From positions 2,531,913-2,595,912 of the forward strand of contig MU839829.1 in NCBI GenBank assembly GCA_030411725.1: a stretch of 64,000 nucleotides of DNA. Reading direction: 5' to 3'. Under the pieces are notes generated by a model. The model ran no database searches. It saw nothing but the letters and a program-made list of their open reading frames with translations, and had not been told where the DNA came from. The position numbers and the translations under genes are program-made. Shown here piece by piece: positions 46,918-59,718 of the stretch. Within the stretch, counting starts at the first letter, position 1. Each line of letters starts with the position of its first letter. The stretch comes from Echria macrotheca. Taxonomy: Eukaryota; Ascomycota; Sordariomycetes; Sordariales; Schizotheciaceae.

Positions 46918-48148
46918 AGGAACGGCGGCTATGACGACGATGACGACGAGGTCTTGTACGGGAACACGAAACTGGATTTCGCATGCATTCGGCATCCATG
47001 GGGAATGGGAATAAGTGCGCGGCACGGATTGTTTTCATGGGAGTTTTTGTCGACGCTGCTTTTGGTTGGCAGTCTCTGGCTGGATGACCCAGCCTGGGAG
47101 CCGCTGTTTGGGAGTTCTACCTGGAGGACCAGTCAGGAGCGCAGCAGGTTGCTCTTCACTGTACCACACACTCTGTACTTATGATGAACGGCGAGGAGGC
47201 GTTTCCCCATATGGTTAATCGAGATGGTTTGATGATCAGCTGTTCGGATCACGGCCCGTGGTGATTTGGGCGGGAGGTAACAATCCTGGCCGAGATGGAC
47301 ACTCCAACACGATCGTTGGCAACTGGTACCCTGATAGATATTCGAATACATCCTTCCGCGAATTATGGGCCGTAGTGTACGATCGGGAATGACCACCGAG
47401 CCGTCGTGTGCAATGTTGGAAGGCCTCTCCTATCTCCGTAATCGGAAAAACTCCATTGACTGAGCAATATTCAAGGCTCGCAGCATGCAGGTAGCTGGAT
47501 GTGATAGCATATCCGGGAAATCTCTGCAAAATCTCGACATGGCACCGGAAACTTGGAGTGCATCTAGATGACGGGTTGCGCTCCACCTGACAGATAGAAA
47601 ATTTCTACTTGGAAGGCGGATCGTTGAAGCTGCATGACGGGTACCTGAACCCAGATGGGGTAAAGTTGGGGAAGAACCGCAGCTTCCTGGTCTTTCAGTC
47701 TGAACAGGAAGTAGCCACTAACAGTCAGGCCACTCAGGTACAAAACGCAGGCAGGCAGTAGGCACCCCTCACGGAGCGGTTTCGGTCCTTCAGGCCAAGG
47801 AAAAATTGTGCCCCTCCTCTCCACACCGACCTGTTTTCCGTGACTGGGCCACTGTTCACCAAATCCAAGTCCACAACTCCAACTCTCTTCCGGCCCAGTC
47901 CTCCTCTCTCGAACTCGGCAAGGGAATTGGAGCTGGTCTTGGGTTTTCAGCCGTTATTCACCTCATTCCTGTGATTTTGGCCTGTCAATGGTTCGCCGAC
48001 ATCTTACAATTGGGAATTGACGCACTGGAAATTCAGCGGTCAAGCAGCTACTGTTAGTCACCAAGACGCCCCAGCCCTCGACGCCTTCCCTCGCCGACCG
48101 TGATCCGAATAAGCCTTCTTCCGGTTCTCGACGACAACACCTGTCAAG
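46918..48148. other. Intergenic region between SNC1 and arg-6
   Basis: 3' UTR of SNC1 and the promoter of the arginine gene. No exon or RNA gene supported. Confidence 0.5.
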
Positions 48149-50856
48149 ATGCTCTCCGCCACGGCCGTTGCCCTCAGGGCTGGTGCTCGTCGCACCGTGC
48201 GACGCCTCCCGATCCGAGCCCGCTTGCTTCCTGTCGCTGTCGCCGGCCGCCAACCCAGGTGCTTCTCTTCCTCGGCCGCCCGCACCTCCGACCTCAGCAC
48301 AAGGGCCATGATAGTGCAGACTCTCTCGTCCGTGGGGTCGAAGCGGGAAGTCCAACAGTACCTCTCGTTGTTTACCTCGGTGTCGTCCCAGCGCTTTGCC
48401 GTTATTAAGGTTGGCGGTGCCATCCTCACCGACTACCTTGACGAGCTGTGCTCGAGCTTGGCCTTTCTATACACCGTCGGTCTCTCGCCCGTCATCGTCC
48501 ACGGTGCTGGGCCCCAGCTTAACAGCTTGCTGGAACAAGCCGGCATTGAGCCCCAGTTCGAAGAGGGTATCCGGGTCACGGATGAGAAGACGCTGCGCGT
48601 CGCGCGTGATCTCTTCCTGAAAGAAAACTTGAACCTGGTCAACAAACTGGAGGAGAAGGGCGTGCGTGCACAGCCGTTGACGACAGGCATGTTCAGGGCG
48701 GACTACTTGAACAAGGAGAAGTGGGGCTTCGTTGGAAAGGTCACGGGTGTGAACAAGCAGTCAATTGAGGCAGCCATCAACAATGGCTATCTCCCGATTC
48801 TCACCTCGATGGCCGAGACGGACGACGGCCAGATCCTCAATGTCAACGCCGATGTGGCCGCCGCCGAGCTCGCACGGGCTCTGGAGCCCCTGAAGGTGGT
48901 GTATCTTTCGGAGAAGGGCGGTCTCTTCGATGCTGCTGGCCAAAAGATCTCGGCCATCAATCTTGATGAGGAGTACGACCATCTCATGTCACAGGAATGG
49001 GTCCGATACGGTACCCGGCTCAAGATCAAGGAAATCAAGGAGCTTCTGGACACGCTGCCCAGGACGACCAGCGTTGCCATCATCCACCCCGGAGATCTTC
49101 AAAAGGAGCTTTTCACGGACTCCGGTGCCGGAACGCTGATCCGTCGTGGAAACAAGCTTCTGTCCGCCACTAGTGTGTCTGATTTTAAGGATCTTGACAT
49201 TCTCAAGTCGGTGCTCATCCGGGACCGGGACGGCCCCGATGCTCTCGCCACCGTCGACAAGTATCTTGAATTCCTCGGCGAGAATCCCTTCAAGGCTTAC
49301 TATGATGGCCCGATGAATGCACTCGCCATCGTTCTTCCTCCGAGCAACGGAAGACAGGCTACCCTGGCAACCCTCACCATTACCAAGTCTGGCTGGCTGA
49401 CCAACGTGGCCGATAACATCTTCACCACGCTCAAGAAGGAGCACCCGCAGCTTGTCTGGACCGTGAGGGAAGATGACGAAAACCTGGGCTGGTTCTTCGA
49501 CAAGGCGGATGGCAGCATCACACGCAACGGCGACGTCATGTTCTGGTACGGAATCGAGAGCGGCGATGAGATCATGAAGTTGATGAAGGACTTCACCCTG
49601 CATGGTAGGGCCATGCTCGGTAACTCCAACCTCGAGTCGCGACTCCAGCGCGCTGCTAGCAACGCACAGTCCTCTTCTGGCCCGATGTCTGGTTCCAGCC
49701 CGATGGCGGCGCAGGCACGGGGTTACTCGACTCTCGCTCGTCGACCAGTCCTCCCGACCCCTTCGTTCCAGAGCAAGGGCCGGACGTACGTGACGCAGAC
49801 GAACCCGAACCCCCCATATGGCAAGAAGAATGCGTCCAAATCTCAACCCGCCAGGGTAGCACTCATTGGCGCTCGTGGATACACTGGCCAGGAGCTGATT
49901 CGTCTGCTTGACTCCCACCCCAACATGGACTTGCGTCACGTCTCTTCGCGAGAGCTGGCCGGACAGAAGCTCGAGGGGTATAACAAGAGTGAGGTGGTGT
50001 ACGAAAACCTCAGCCCCGAGGATGTCCGGGATATGGAGAAGCGCGGCGACATTGACTGCTGGGTGATGGCGCTGCCGAACGGCGTTTGCAAGCCGTTTGT
50101 CGAGGCCGTCTACGAGGGCCGCAAGTCTTCCAGCCACAAGAGCGTCATTGTCGACCTGTCTGCAGATTACCGGTTCGACAACACGTGGACGTACGGTCTC
50201 CCGGAGCTGGTTGCGCGCTCCGAAATAGCCGAGGCTACGCAGATTGCCAACCCCGGCTGCTATGCCACGGCCGCCCAGCTTGGCATTTCTCCGCTTGTCC
50301 CGCATCTCGGAGGCATGCCTCACATTTTTGGTGTTTCCGGCTACTCTGGAGCAGGCACCAAGCCGTCGCCCAAAAACGATGTTTCACTCCTTACGGGCAA
50401 CATCATCCCCTACAGTCTGACTGGCCACATTCACGAGCGCGAGGTGAGCAGCCAGCTGGGAGCCGAGGTGGCGTTTATTCCTCATGTTGCTGTTTGGTTC
50501 CGCGGCATCCATCATACCATTTCGATTCCTCTGAACAAGACCATGACGTCTCGGGACATCCGTCAGATCTACCAAGACCGCTATGCGGGCGAGAAGCTGG
50601 TCAAGGTTGTCGGCGAGGCGCCTCTGGTCAAGAATATCAGCGGCAAGCACGGAGTGGAGATTGGCGGATTCGAAGTTGACAAGACGGGCAAGCGCGTGGT
50701 GGTGTGCGCGACGATTGACAATCTGCTCAAGGGTGCGGCGACACAATGTTTGCGTAAGTTTTTTAACCCGTCCTATGCTGCACAGCTAACGTTGTAACAG
50801 AAAACATGAACCTTGCGTTGGGCTATGCTGAGTATGAGGGTATCCCGGTTATGTAA
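48149..50856 (+). CDS. arg-6: Bifunctional acetylglutamate kinase / N-acetyl-gamma-glutamyl-phosphate reductase
   Basis: Two exons (48149-50753 and 50801-50856, intron 47 nt with GCTAAC) give 886 residues. A strongly basic presequence (RAGARRTVRRLPIRARLLP) targets mitochondria. The kinase domain (about 80-360) has KVGGAILTDY and VHGAGPQLNSLLEQAG; an NAT-like DUF619 region follows (about 370-510). At residue 524, ARGYSTLARRP looks like a second presequence and cleavage site, as expected for a precursor split in the matrix. The reductase begins near 570 with GARGYTGQELIRLL, carries catalytic C704 in ANPGCYATAAQLG and ends GYAEYEGIPVM. Together the two enzymes do steps 2 and 3 of ornithine/arginine synthesis. 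Feedback by arginine is known for the kinase in fungi. Confidence 0.97.
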
Positions 50857-51621
50857 TGACAGCCTGTCGCAAAGTACATAGCTATGGTCGGTATTCGTGT
50901 TGCTAGAAGGCGAAGGCGTGAGGTGGGAAGTATCATTTGCAAGCATATACCAGGCAACGCGGTCGGTTGGGCAAACAAAAGTGCGCTCCTTGTTATATAA
51001 GTTATGTTTCCTTGTCGGAGTTTGTGAGGATTCAGCCTTTAAGAGATTCTTTTACTAGTCTCGATGCGAGAATGTGCGTGCTTCTTGGGCCTTTGTATGT
51101 CTGAGTGTCTTGTGCTGTTGCTAGAGACGGGATGCCGGGCAGTCCCCCGATTTCGGCACGGCAGGAAACTACGTGTACTTTCCAGGTCGAACAAACGACG
51201 TCTGGATTAGCTCAAAGAATAGTGGAGCTGTTGCCCGTGACAGCTTGGGTGTGTTTGCCCGGCATCTTCGGCGTTGACCCCTTATCCTAGACGGGGTCGA
51301 CTGGGGACTGGGGTGACCAACTCTTGTCGAAGCCCAAGAGTATAAAGCAGCTACGAGAATCTGTTTTATCTAATCCCATTAAACCCTCGGGATTCGACCC
51401 TCTGGAACATTGAGACATATATGCTTAAATACTTGAGTGGTGGATACCCACGGTCGACCCCTCAGTTTCCATCCCGTTTGTCCCCGTCACCCCACATCCA
51501 TCTCGGTCGTTTCATCGACGACAACCTATCTCTCAACACTCTCCTCTTCCTCAACTCACCTACACCTTATCTCTCTCTCTCACGAAGAGAATATAATACA
51601 TTCCTAAAGATAGCAAGCAAA
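50857..51621. other. Intergenic region between arg-6 and BNA6
   Basis: No gene supported. A CT-rich leader with tatctctctctctcacg and an A-rich stretch precede the BNA6 start. The frame is open upstream to 51421, but codons there read like leader sequence. Confidence 0.5.
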
Positions 51622-52650
51622 ATGATGGACCTCCCAATCGACCACGGCAACCTCCAACACATCCTCCCGGCCTCCTGGAAGGCCCAGATCACCTCGTGGC
51701 TAGCAGAGGACACGCCCTCCTTCGACGTAGGCGGCTTCGTCGTCGGCAGCGCCCCGCGCACGGCCACGCTCTGGGGGAAATCCCCCGGCATTTTGGCCGG
51801 CGTGCCCTTCTTCGACGAGGTATTCACGCAGTGCGGTTGCACGGTGACCTGGCACGTGCGCGAGGGCTCGCACATCGAGATGCCGCACCATGCTGGAGGA
51901 GGAGGAGGAAAGACGGCGCTAGCGACCGTCAGCGGTCCGGCCTGCGGCCTGCTCGAGGGCGAGCGCGTCGCGCTGAATATCCTGGCGCGCTGCTCGGGCG
52001 TCGCGAGCATGTCGCGCCGGCTGCTGGTGAATCTCAGGAGTGCCGGGTACAAGGGCATACTGGCGGGGACGCGCAAGACGACGCCCGGGTTCCGGCTGGT
52101 CGAGAAGTATGGGATGTTGGTCGGGGGCGCCGACTCGCACCGCATGGATTTGAGTAGCATGACCATGCTCAAGGATAATCACGTCTGGAGCCGCGGCGGG
52201 ATCACCAAGGCCGTCGAGGCGGCCAAGGCCGCGGGCGGGTTCTCGCTCAAGGTCGAGGTCGAGGTGCAGAGCGAGGAGGAGGCGGACGAGGCTATCGCCG
52301 CGGGCGCGGATATCGTCATGCTGGATAATTTTACAGGGGAGGGCGTCAAGGTTGCGGCGAGGAGTCTGAAGGAAAGGTGGGCGGGGAAGAGGCAGTTCTT
52401 GTTGGAGGTGTCGGGCGGGTTGACGGTTGATAATGCTGAGGCTTATATCTGCAATGGTGAGTTTTTGTTTGAGAATCTCTCTAGGGGGTGGTGGAGAGAG
52501 TATGGATAAACCAGGCTGACACCTGTTTTTCTTTTAGATGTCGATATTCTCTCGACGAGCTCGATTCACCAGGGTGTGCGCCATGTCGACTTCTCGCTCA
52601 AGATTAATGTCGAAAAGGGGCAGGGGACGGGGCCTGAGGTGGCGAGTTGA
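51622..52650 (+). CDS. BNA6: Nicotinate-nucleotide pyrophosphorylase (quinolinate phosphoribosyltransferase)
   Basis: Two exons (51622-52456 and 52538-52650, 81-nt intron) give 315 residues. The signature RKTTPGFRLVEKYGMLVGG, then SHRMDLSSMTMLKDNH, EVEVQSEEEADEAIAAGAD, IVMLDNF and the GGLTVDNAEAY...DVDILSTSSIHQ end are all conserved QPRTase elements. The arginines, lysine and acidic residues that bind quinolinate and PRPP are present. It converts quinolinate and PRPP to nicotinate mononucleotide in de novo NAD synthesis from tryptophan. A Gly-rich insert (HHAGGGGGKTA, near 93-101) is unusual but lies in a loop. Tandem ATGs at 51622 and 51625 are both possible starts. Confidence 0.95.
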
Positions 52651-55157
52651 GTAGGGTATTGATATGAGCATACTGCCAGACAGACTGAGCTCTGTACATA
52701 ACACCCAAAACAATATGTACAATATATTATGACCGTGACGTCTTGATCTGTCCTGTACGTCTGAGGTCCATTACCTCCAGGAAAAGTGGCTTCGGTTGAG
52801 GGATGGGAGCAACTGCTGGAGTCTGCTACTTATTCATTCAGAGGTGAACCTTATGCAGGTCCCTAGTCAGTCTTGTCGGTGAGGAAACAGATTTGACCAG
52901 GGGAGAACGCACTGAGGTTAGCCCAGTGCAAGACAGAAGAGGTACGGCACCCAAAGTTATATGTGAATGGCCTCGATCCGGGAAGCAACGAGGTAAATCG
53001 GCAATGCTTGCTGTATTTGGTCCTGGATCAGATTCATGATATTGAACCAACCTGTAACATACGAGAGACCAATTCCATTCATAGATACAGCCTGTAGTTT
53101 TATCACAACTTGGCAGGTTTAGTTCGGTGGGTATAAGTCTAACCCCAAAGCCTTTGCTCGGAGGACGGATGACCTTTTCCCAGTCTTGCAACTTGACAAT
53201 TTTCAACTCGGCTCTAAACTACCGTGAGGAGGTAAATTACTGTGTAGATACCTGGCGGCAGCTTCACTTCCTAAGTTCCAGGCTCACCCTCAAGACCAAT
53301 ATGATACTCGCATGTGCCTGGTACTTGGCAGTAGAATGGTTCTACGCTGAACTTGTTGCCCACCTAGACTGGCCTTGCTCTCTCACAAAAGTCACCATGA
53401 CACAATCTTGCAGTCTCTTTTAAGACTCCAAGCATCGCAAACTCAGCGGAAAGACTCTCCACATACCGACCCAACAGCAGCACGTGCCCGCAACGGCCCG
53501 TCTCGTCCCGGCCCGGCCGAGCGTGCGGAGCCGATCCCTATGAATAATACCAGACAGACAGGCAGGGATATCCACCACCCACGCCTTCCATCTGTCCGAT
53601 GGAAAAAAGAAAAGGGGTTGTCGTGCAAGCCAGGCCAATTAACCACCCAGCCTCCCCATTTCTTGCATCCCTGTAAGAAAAGCACCCCAACGGGAACAGC
53701 CGAAGTCGCTCTACCTCACCAGTCCAGCGCCTGGCCGGCCTGGGTAAGGTGCCGGGAAGCCTGCAGACGGCGGCATCACGTATGTGTATGCATCGTGAGA
53801 TGCTTTTGGAACCCCCCTTCTGCCGTTTTTCCCTCACATCGCCCACCCCACCACTCTGTGGCTCTGCTCTCTTGAAATAGGGGGGAGCCGCTCCCACGCT
53901 GCCCTAAACCTAAAGACAGACATAAATAGTGTCATGCCAATTCCAAATTTGAAAGGCTCAAACTGCCCCGTTGGAAATAACCACTTGGTGGAGAGAGAAA
54001 CACCAGATTCCACGACCGCACCTCGTGGGCTACGCCGGGCCAAGACGATGTGGCACCCGTCAATGTGCATACTGCATATGTATGTCTTTGACCTGCCCCG
54101 CCTTCCACTAACTGTTTGCGTAGGTAAGAGACCTCTTTTCACAGATAGCCAGCTGCATTTACGCACCTTTTTGCAACAGCGCCAATCCTTTGAAGTGGGA
54201 AATATTGCGTCGTGTGGCGAGCAAACATCTGCACCACGACGAGGTATTTCCTGCTACGGCATGACCGGTTCGCCGGGGAGCGAATCGCCTCAACTCGACG
54301 AGTTTCAGCTCGTCTTTGTAGGCCTGCAAGTGAGCAATCACTTACCACAATCACCGCAGTGCTGTGGGTAGGCTACTTGTATGTGTGTTTCCGACACTGT
54401 GATGGCGGTCAAGCTGTTATCAATAAGAAAGACACATACAGTCTAGGTTCCTCGCGTCGCCTCTACTGGAAGCCACTGAGCATTTCGGTCTGCTGTGTTC
54501 ATTTCAGCATAGTAGACGAGATTTGAAAGACCAAAGAAGGGGGTGGGAGAAGAAGCCGGAAATGGAAAAGATGAATTGCAGATGCATGCCGTCCACACCC
54601 ACACGCAGCAGTCGCTGAGGGGGGACGAACCCTTCACTCTGCATACCTGCTGCTGCGGTTAGACGAGGGAAAGCTGGGCGAAGCGGAAAACCCGCTGGCG
54701 CACGGTTTGGTTGCTTTCAAGGGCCAAATGGACTCCTCCCGGCGGGAAGCCGCTGAAATCGCAGGTAACCGCTTCACACGGCGCTCCGCCTGCGGGTTGG
54801 AAGCGACTGGCCTGAAGGTAACGAGCAATGCAGACGAGCAGCATCTCCGGTTCCATATTTCAATCTATGTGCGGAACCCGGTATACCCATAAGGCGACCT
54901 GGAATCCTCCGGTCCGAGAGACAACAGCCACACGATAGGCCACTTGACGTTCACAGTTGACCGCCTTCCCGGGAAGCAGCATCCAGAAGAGCTAGCTGGT
55001 GCCGGTGTAACAAGCTGCGGCACGTGCAGTTGAGTCGAAAACTCCACGAGGCAAGTTGATATATAGCGTGACGATGTTGGAAGTCGTGGCCGCGAGGCAG
55101 GGTGGTCTCGCAGTTGTATCAACGAAGCAGATCCCAAACGAGCCCTCGTGAGACAAA
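52651..55157. other. Gene-free 2.5-kb region
   Basis: Read on both strands. Only short, motif-free frames were found, and no tRNA or 5S-like sequence. Confidence 0.45.
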
Positions 55158-55862
55158 ATGGAGCAAGATTTCCTCGTCGCAATACCGTCTCCCCTATATA
55201 CTCAGCCCGCAGAGCCGTATCCGACCGTCGCAGAGCTCTCTTCGTCCGGCCACAGTCTCGCTAGCGAGTACCATCTCCTAGTTGAAGCCACCGCCACTGT
55301 GACGCTTGACTCAGCATCTGTCCCGGATTCGTGCAGTATCGGCGAAGGAGCGGAAATCACGGTAGTGTCGTCTTCGGTCGAGGGCGACGGCCCCGAAGCG
55401 GCCCCTGAAGTGTTCTTGGCTTGCTTTCTGGCCGCTGAGGATGAAGGCAATGGCGCTTTTGACTATGACACGCCGGAATCTCTGAAGGTCAATGTCGGCA
55501 GGTAAATAGGTCTCCAGCCTTGTATGTCGCCGAATCCTGACCTCTCTCCAAGTGCATCGAGTACCGATGATGAGTCCGGCCCTCGAATACGCCTCGAAGA
55601 AAGGATATCGTCTCAAAGGGTGGATGAGCGAGTGGCGTCGCAGCATCCAAGCCAGAACCGGCGGGAACTGGACGCCGAATATCGCACTTCAGCTAACGAG
55701 AGGGACCTGGACGCTCCGGCTCATCGCTCGGGAGTTTCGTACGGTGGAAGTGGCCCTTTGAGAAATCTGGCGGCCAGGAGAACACCCAGATCGGCACCTG
55801 ACATGTTTCCTTATCCGCGAAGAGCAAGAAATCGTGGACCTAGCGGCCGGAGCGCTGAGTGA
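55158..55862 (+). CDS. Unknown small acidic/basic two-part protein (tentative)
   Basis: Joining 55158-55501 and 55553-55862 across a 51-nt intron (GTAAAT donor, CCTGAC branch, CCAAG acceptor) gives an uninterrupted 217-residue protein. The start context gacaaaATGG is excellent for fungi. The first half is acidic with Ser/Glu/Ala-rich stretches (EGDGPEAAPEV, AAEDEGNGAFDYDTPE). The second half is hydrophilic and Arg-rich (ARRTPRS, YPRRARNRGPSGRS). No known domain is recognised. The clean phase, intron signals and start context argue for a real gene. The weak codon bias and lack of a recognised domain argue for caution. Confidence 0.4.
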
Positions 55863-57442
55863 TCGAAGGTCAGGAGGGCAAGGTGGGAGTATGCTCAAAT
55901 AGCCTAGTTGTCGTTTTCTCGTAGTTAGGCTCTTCTCTGTTCGTGTAATAAGACTGTTGCCAATCCAGACGACCGCCGTGCGTGCGCCGCGAAGTGCAAA
56001 CCGTATCCATACTTGGCCGGTGACTTCATCCAGCTCAGTGGCTGCTGCAGGACCGCCAATGCAGCCGTCTCAGGACCGACTATTGTCTGCAACCCCCAAC
56101 CCAGGCTGCCGTGCGACCACAAAGCAGATTGCATAGGTTCCCCGTGTGTGTTAATCGGACCGTCCCAAATTTGCAGTATAGCAATCGACTTCTCTAACAG
56201 CGGCTGCCCGGTTGAAAACCTCAAAGTCGCCAGTCATGACCATATTGGGAACCAACCCGTGTGTGGCTGCTGTCGGGAGTTGTTAACCTGCAAAAGATGG
56301 TGTATTCCCCAGCCATGATCATGAAAACGTGCTGAGGGAGGGGTTCTTATCTTCCCAGTTGAGAATAATGTTCTGTGCTTCCTTGAAGCCTGCGTCCCTC
56401 AACGCTCTTGCGACGCATGGCTAAGGGCTGGCTCTGCGTCGGAGAGACAACCTGGGCCCTGATGTCCGATTATTATGACGGCTCGCCCTGCTCCTCTCCC
56501 AAGCCCGTCTTTGCCTTTTCTTTTCGCCCGTCTTTATTTCTTCCGTCTGACGAACTTTGTGACCTTCCCATTGCAGGATCCCGAGGCCTGGCACGAATCC
56601 TCGCCCCGAGCCACTCACTCATGAACCGAGCTATGATTGGGCTCCCTTCCATGCTCCCGGCCGACTCGCTCGCCCGACCAGTAGCTACCAGTAGCCACTC
56701 GGCTCACTCGTTCCCCCCCTTTGGCGGTCAGATCCTGCGCTCTCCCGGTGACGTTTACCGATGCGCTTGTGCCCAAGGTCAACAACACAGTACGATCTCA
56801 GCACGAGATAACATGGACATGGACTCGGCCTTCGGCACCTCGGTGTCATCAGGGTGACCTTGTCAGAGATGCTTTGGTTCTCCAGTGAGAGAAGATGGGC
56901 CCTCGGGATAAGAGCATTATCGGATGGCTTCCCGAAGTGCCACGCTGGCCATGAAGCGGTGAGAGTCCCTTGGATCGTTGGATCCTCCTTAGTACCGGGG
57001 CCTGATGCCCGCATAGGTTGAGGCCGCCCCTATTGTGGGCCGGCACGCCCAGGTCAACGGTCGCTGAATGGTCCCGGTAGTCCCAGCCTTGCGTGTGGTA
57101 ACAGAGAAGTCTCGAATGGAACCAAGAGAACCGGCCCAAACAAGACCCTTGTAAGTCTCGCTGCGCTGGCCACGCCATCCGCAGCCCGTCCATCCCACGC
57201 CACCTGGCGTATCCTAACGTTCTCGTCCTGGATGAAATATCCGTTCCCTTCCTTCGGCCATCACGGGTCTGATTTCTTAGTCTCCGCCATCATCATCTGA
57301 TAACCTCGACTGCCTCGCCTGCGGTGAAATTGTTGCTGCATCTTCGTTCAAGTTCAGAAAACTCCGGAAAGCCGGTGGTTATCCGGAGGCTCCTCGCACG
57401 AAACTACTGTTCAGCAAGACCCCTGGTCCCACTCTGGCAACC
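55863..57442. other. Intergenic region
   Basis: No exon supported. The sequence becomes CT- and CCTCG-rich near 57200-57440, as a promoter or leader of the next gene would. Confidence 0.45.
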
Positions 57443-58170
57443 ATGGGTGACGATCCAAAGGTCTCTGAGACGGAGATGATGCTGCGTCTGTTGTCGATGG
57501 GGAAGATCCACGATGGAGTATTTAGCAGGCGGGCGGTGATGCCGTCCCGGACGGAGACGACTGTCGCTCCTTCCGGCGCTGGTGTCCTTCGGGCTTCAGA
57601 GACGGCCAGGACTTCCGATGGTCAAGTGGCGAGCATTCAAGATGCCGTCGAAGAGTTTGGCGGCTTGATAGCAGCCCAGACTTTGGCAGCGGCGGGTGGT
57701 AATGACAGTGACGACGGTAATGGTCGCGGCTTTCGAGACGACAGAAACAAGAAGGAGGACGATATCTCGGACGACGGATCCGAAGAGGGCTCCACAACGA
57801 CGCGCCCTTCGGGTTTCATCGATCTGAGCTCTTCGAGGTAGGACAGAGTTCCCGGCGCACCAGTGAACGAAGAGAGTGCTTACTTCTCATCATCAGCCAA
57901 TCGAGCTCGGAGGACGCGGCAGTTCCCGACCGAAATGCTCCGGATGGTCCGGAAGCCCAGCCATGGGTCGTCGATCATCACCGGGTTTATGGCCCTGTCT
58001 TGACGCCGCTGCCGGAAGGGGTCACCGTCGAAATGCGTATCGCCGAGCGCCTAAACATTCTCGATACCGAGACCACAGCCCTTGCGCAGCTGACCGGCCG
58101 CATGGGCAACGGTTTCGTCCCCATGTATGATGCAGTGATCGACGAGGATGACGACGAGTTGCTGCTTTGA
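57443..58170 (+). CDS. Unknown acidic protein, 222 aa
   Basis: Two exons (57443-57837 and 57897-58170) are joined by a 59-nt intron (GTAGGA...CATCAG) in phase. The N-terminus MGDDPKVSETEMMLRLLSMGKIHDGVFSRR looks helical. The middle is Gly/Asp/Ser-rich (NDSDDGNGRGFRDDRNKKEDDISDDGSEEGS). A more ordered C-terminal part (WVVDHHRVYGPVLTPLPEGVTVEMRIAERLNILDTETTALAQLTGRM) ends in the acidic run DEDDDELLL. No domain recognised. Continuity of the C-terminal helix across the splice supports a real gene. It sits 1.5 kb upstream of the bZIP gene in the same orientation. It may be a regulator or a disordered scaffold; that is inference only. Confidence 0.6.
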
Positions 58171-59718
58171 AGGGGGGGACGTGGAAGAGCCCCGGAGGAT
58201 GGACAGAACAGGGAGAGGGCCGATCTAGATTGAAACAGAAAACTTTGGGAACCAGAAACGAAACGGAAATGGATTTTAGACGGTCGGGCAATCAGGGAAG
58301 GCACCAGATGATTTTGAAGACTTTGTCGATAGTTGAGGAAAGAGCGATCAAGAGATATATACCCCTGATACCTTAGTCAAAAGTCCTGCTTCTCCCCTTG
58401 CGCAGCGAGATCGTGCCGTCTTTATCTCATTAAAGCTTTCCAGTACAGCCAGGCACCTGAGGCCTCGCGTCAACTATCCAACATCGCCTCCTTGTCGAAC
58501 ATGATTTTTTTTCCCGATGTTTGCCACAATACCAGAAGTCGTCCCGGTATTTGCTCGTGGAACACTCGCAGGCGACTTCGATACCCAATCTGGACGCAAA
58601 CATCTTGGGTTCCCTCCAATCCCTCTTCAGCTGTTGCAACATTCTAATTGGCTGACAGTGCGCTACATTACCTTGCTTTTTTCTTCCTCAGCTGGTCAAA
58701 AAGTCCAATAGCTGTCCGCATTCCTTTGTTGATCAGATCGAGCACACTGGCTAACCGTTGGAACGCAGGGTCGCACTGTCAGACTGACACGGCCGCAGCT
58801 CCGGCTCGCGAGTGGCTTGCATCGAACGACGTCTTCTTGGTGGAGGAGCCTATCCGATCTCGCCGATGCTTCGAATGAGCCGACGATATGCATGCTACCA
58901 CATGGAAAATCGTGATCGAGGAAAATGGTGCTGGCGTTCGTCACTTGCAGTCAAATGGCTACGTACCATCGACCTGGGACGTTGAGATAAACTGAAACCG
59001 AGGGTACAGGTACAGGGACCGCGGTCTGATCCTTCCTCCCACCCTCGCCGCCGCCCTGGTTGACAGGTCTAGCCGACGAGGCCCTTGCTGAACACGGCAA
59101 CCCGATCCCGGTCCCGAATCGGTCGGACCGGCCAATCCCTGCTTCATGGAAACAGCCCGTGCTCCGGGGGTGACTGGTAGGGTCCATCCCAGAAGCGACC
59201 GGAGTCGTTCCCAACACTGTATCCAAATCAGGATTGGGAACGATGCACATCTCGGGATCTGTCGTCCCCTTCCGCGGCAATTAGCTGATATAGACTCTCT
59301 GCTCTGTAAGCCAGGTGGTCTGATAATGATGCAGCCTTCCTCGGCAGCGTTTACCCGCCAGTCACGGTCCCAACGCTGAGAGCCACAAAGTGACGACTCA
59401 ACTGGTTGGTGATGCCTATGCGCGACGAGGTGATCCCGGTCTAGCCTTCACAGCAAGGGGGAGCCAATGGGACGATACCATCGTGTTTTCCCTTCTGCTT
59501 GCTCTCCTTCGGTAGACGGTCGGCAGAGCCCCAGCCAGAAGCAACAATGAGTAATGAGAATGCATGAGGGCAGGCTGGAGCTGGGATACTTTATGGTCTG
59601 GACGGCGTCCCACGGCTGTTGAGACTGGACGTGTCGACCAGATCGCCGGTCTGCCATGTGGACAGCCCTTGCGCCTACGATATCCTGGCGTAGGAACTGA
59701 ACGACCAAGCGTTGAATC
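58171..59718. other. Intergenic region before the bZIP gene
   Basis: No exon or RNA gene supported. An in-frame TGA lies immediately before the bZIP ATG at 59719. Confidence 0.5.

Noticed and set aside
48989..50323. 444-codon minus-strand frame opposite arg-6
   Set aside because: An antisense shadow of a highly conserved enzyme gene; no family match by eye.
51370..51410. Possible tRNA B box (ggattcgaccc)
   Set aside because: No matching A box, acceptor stem or anticodon arm could be placed around it.
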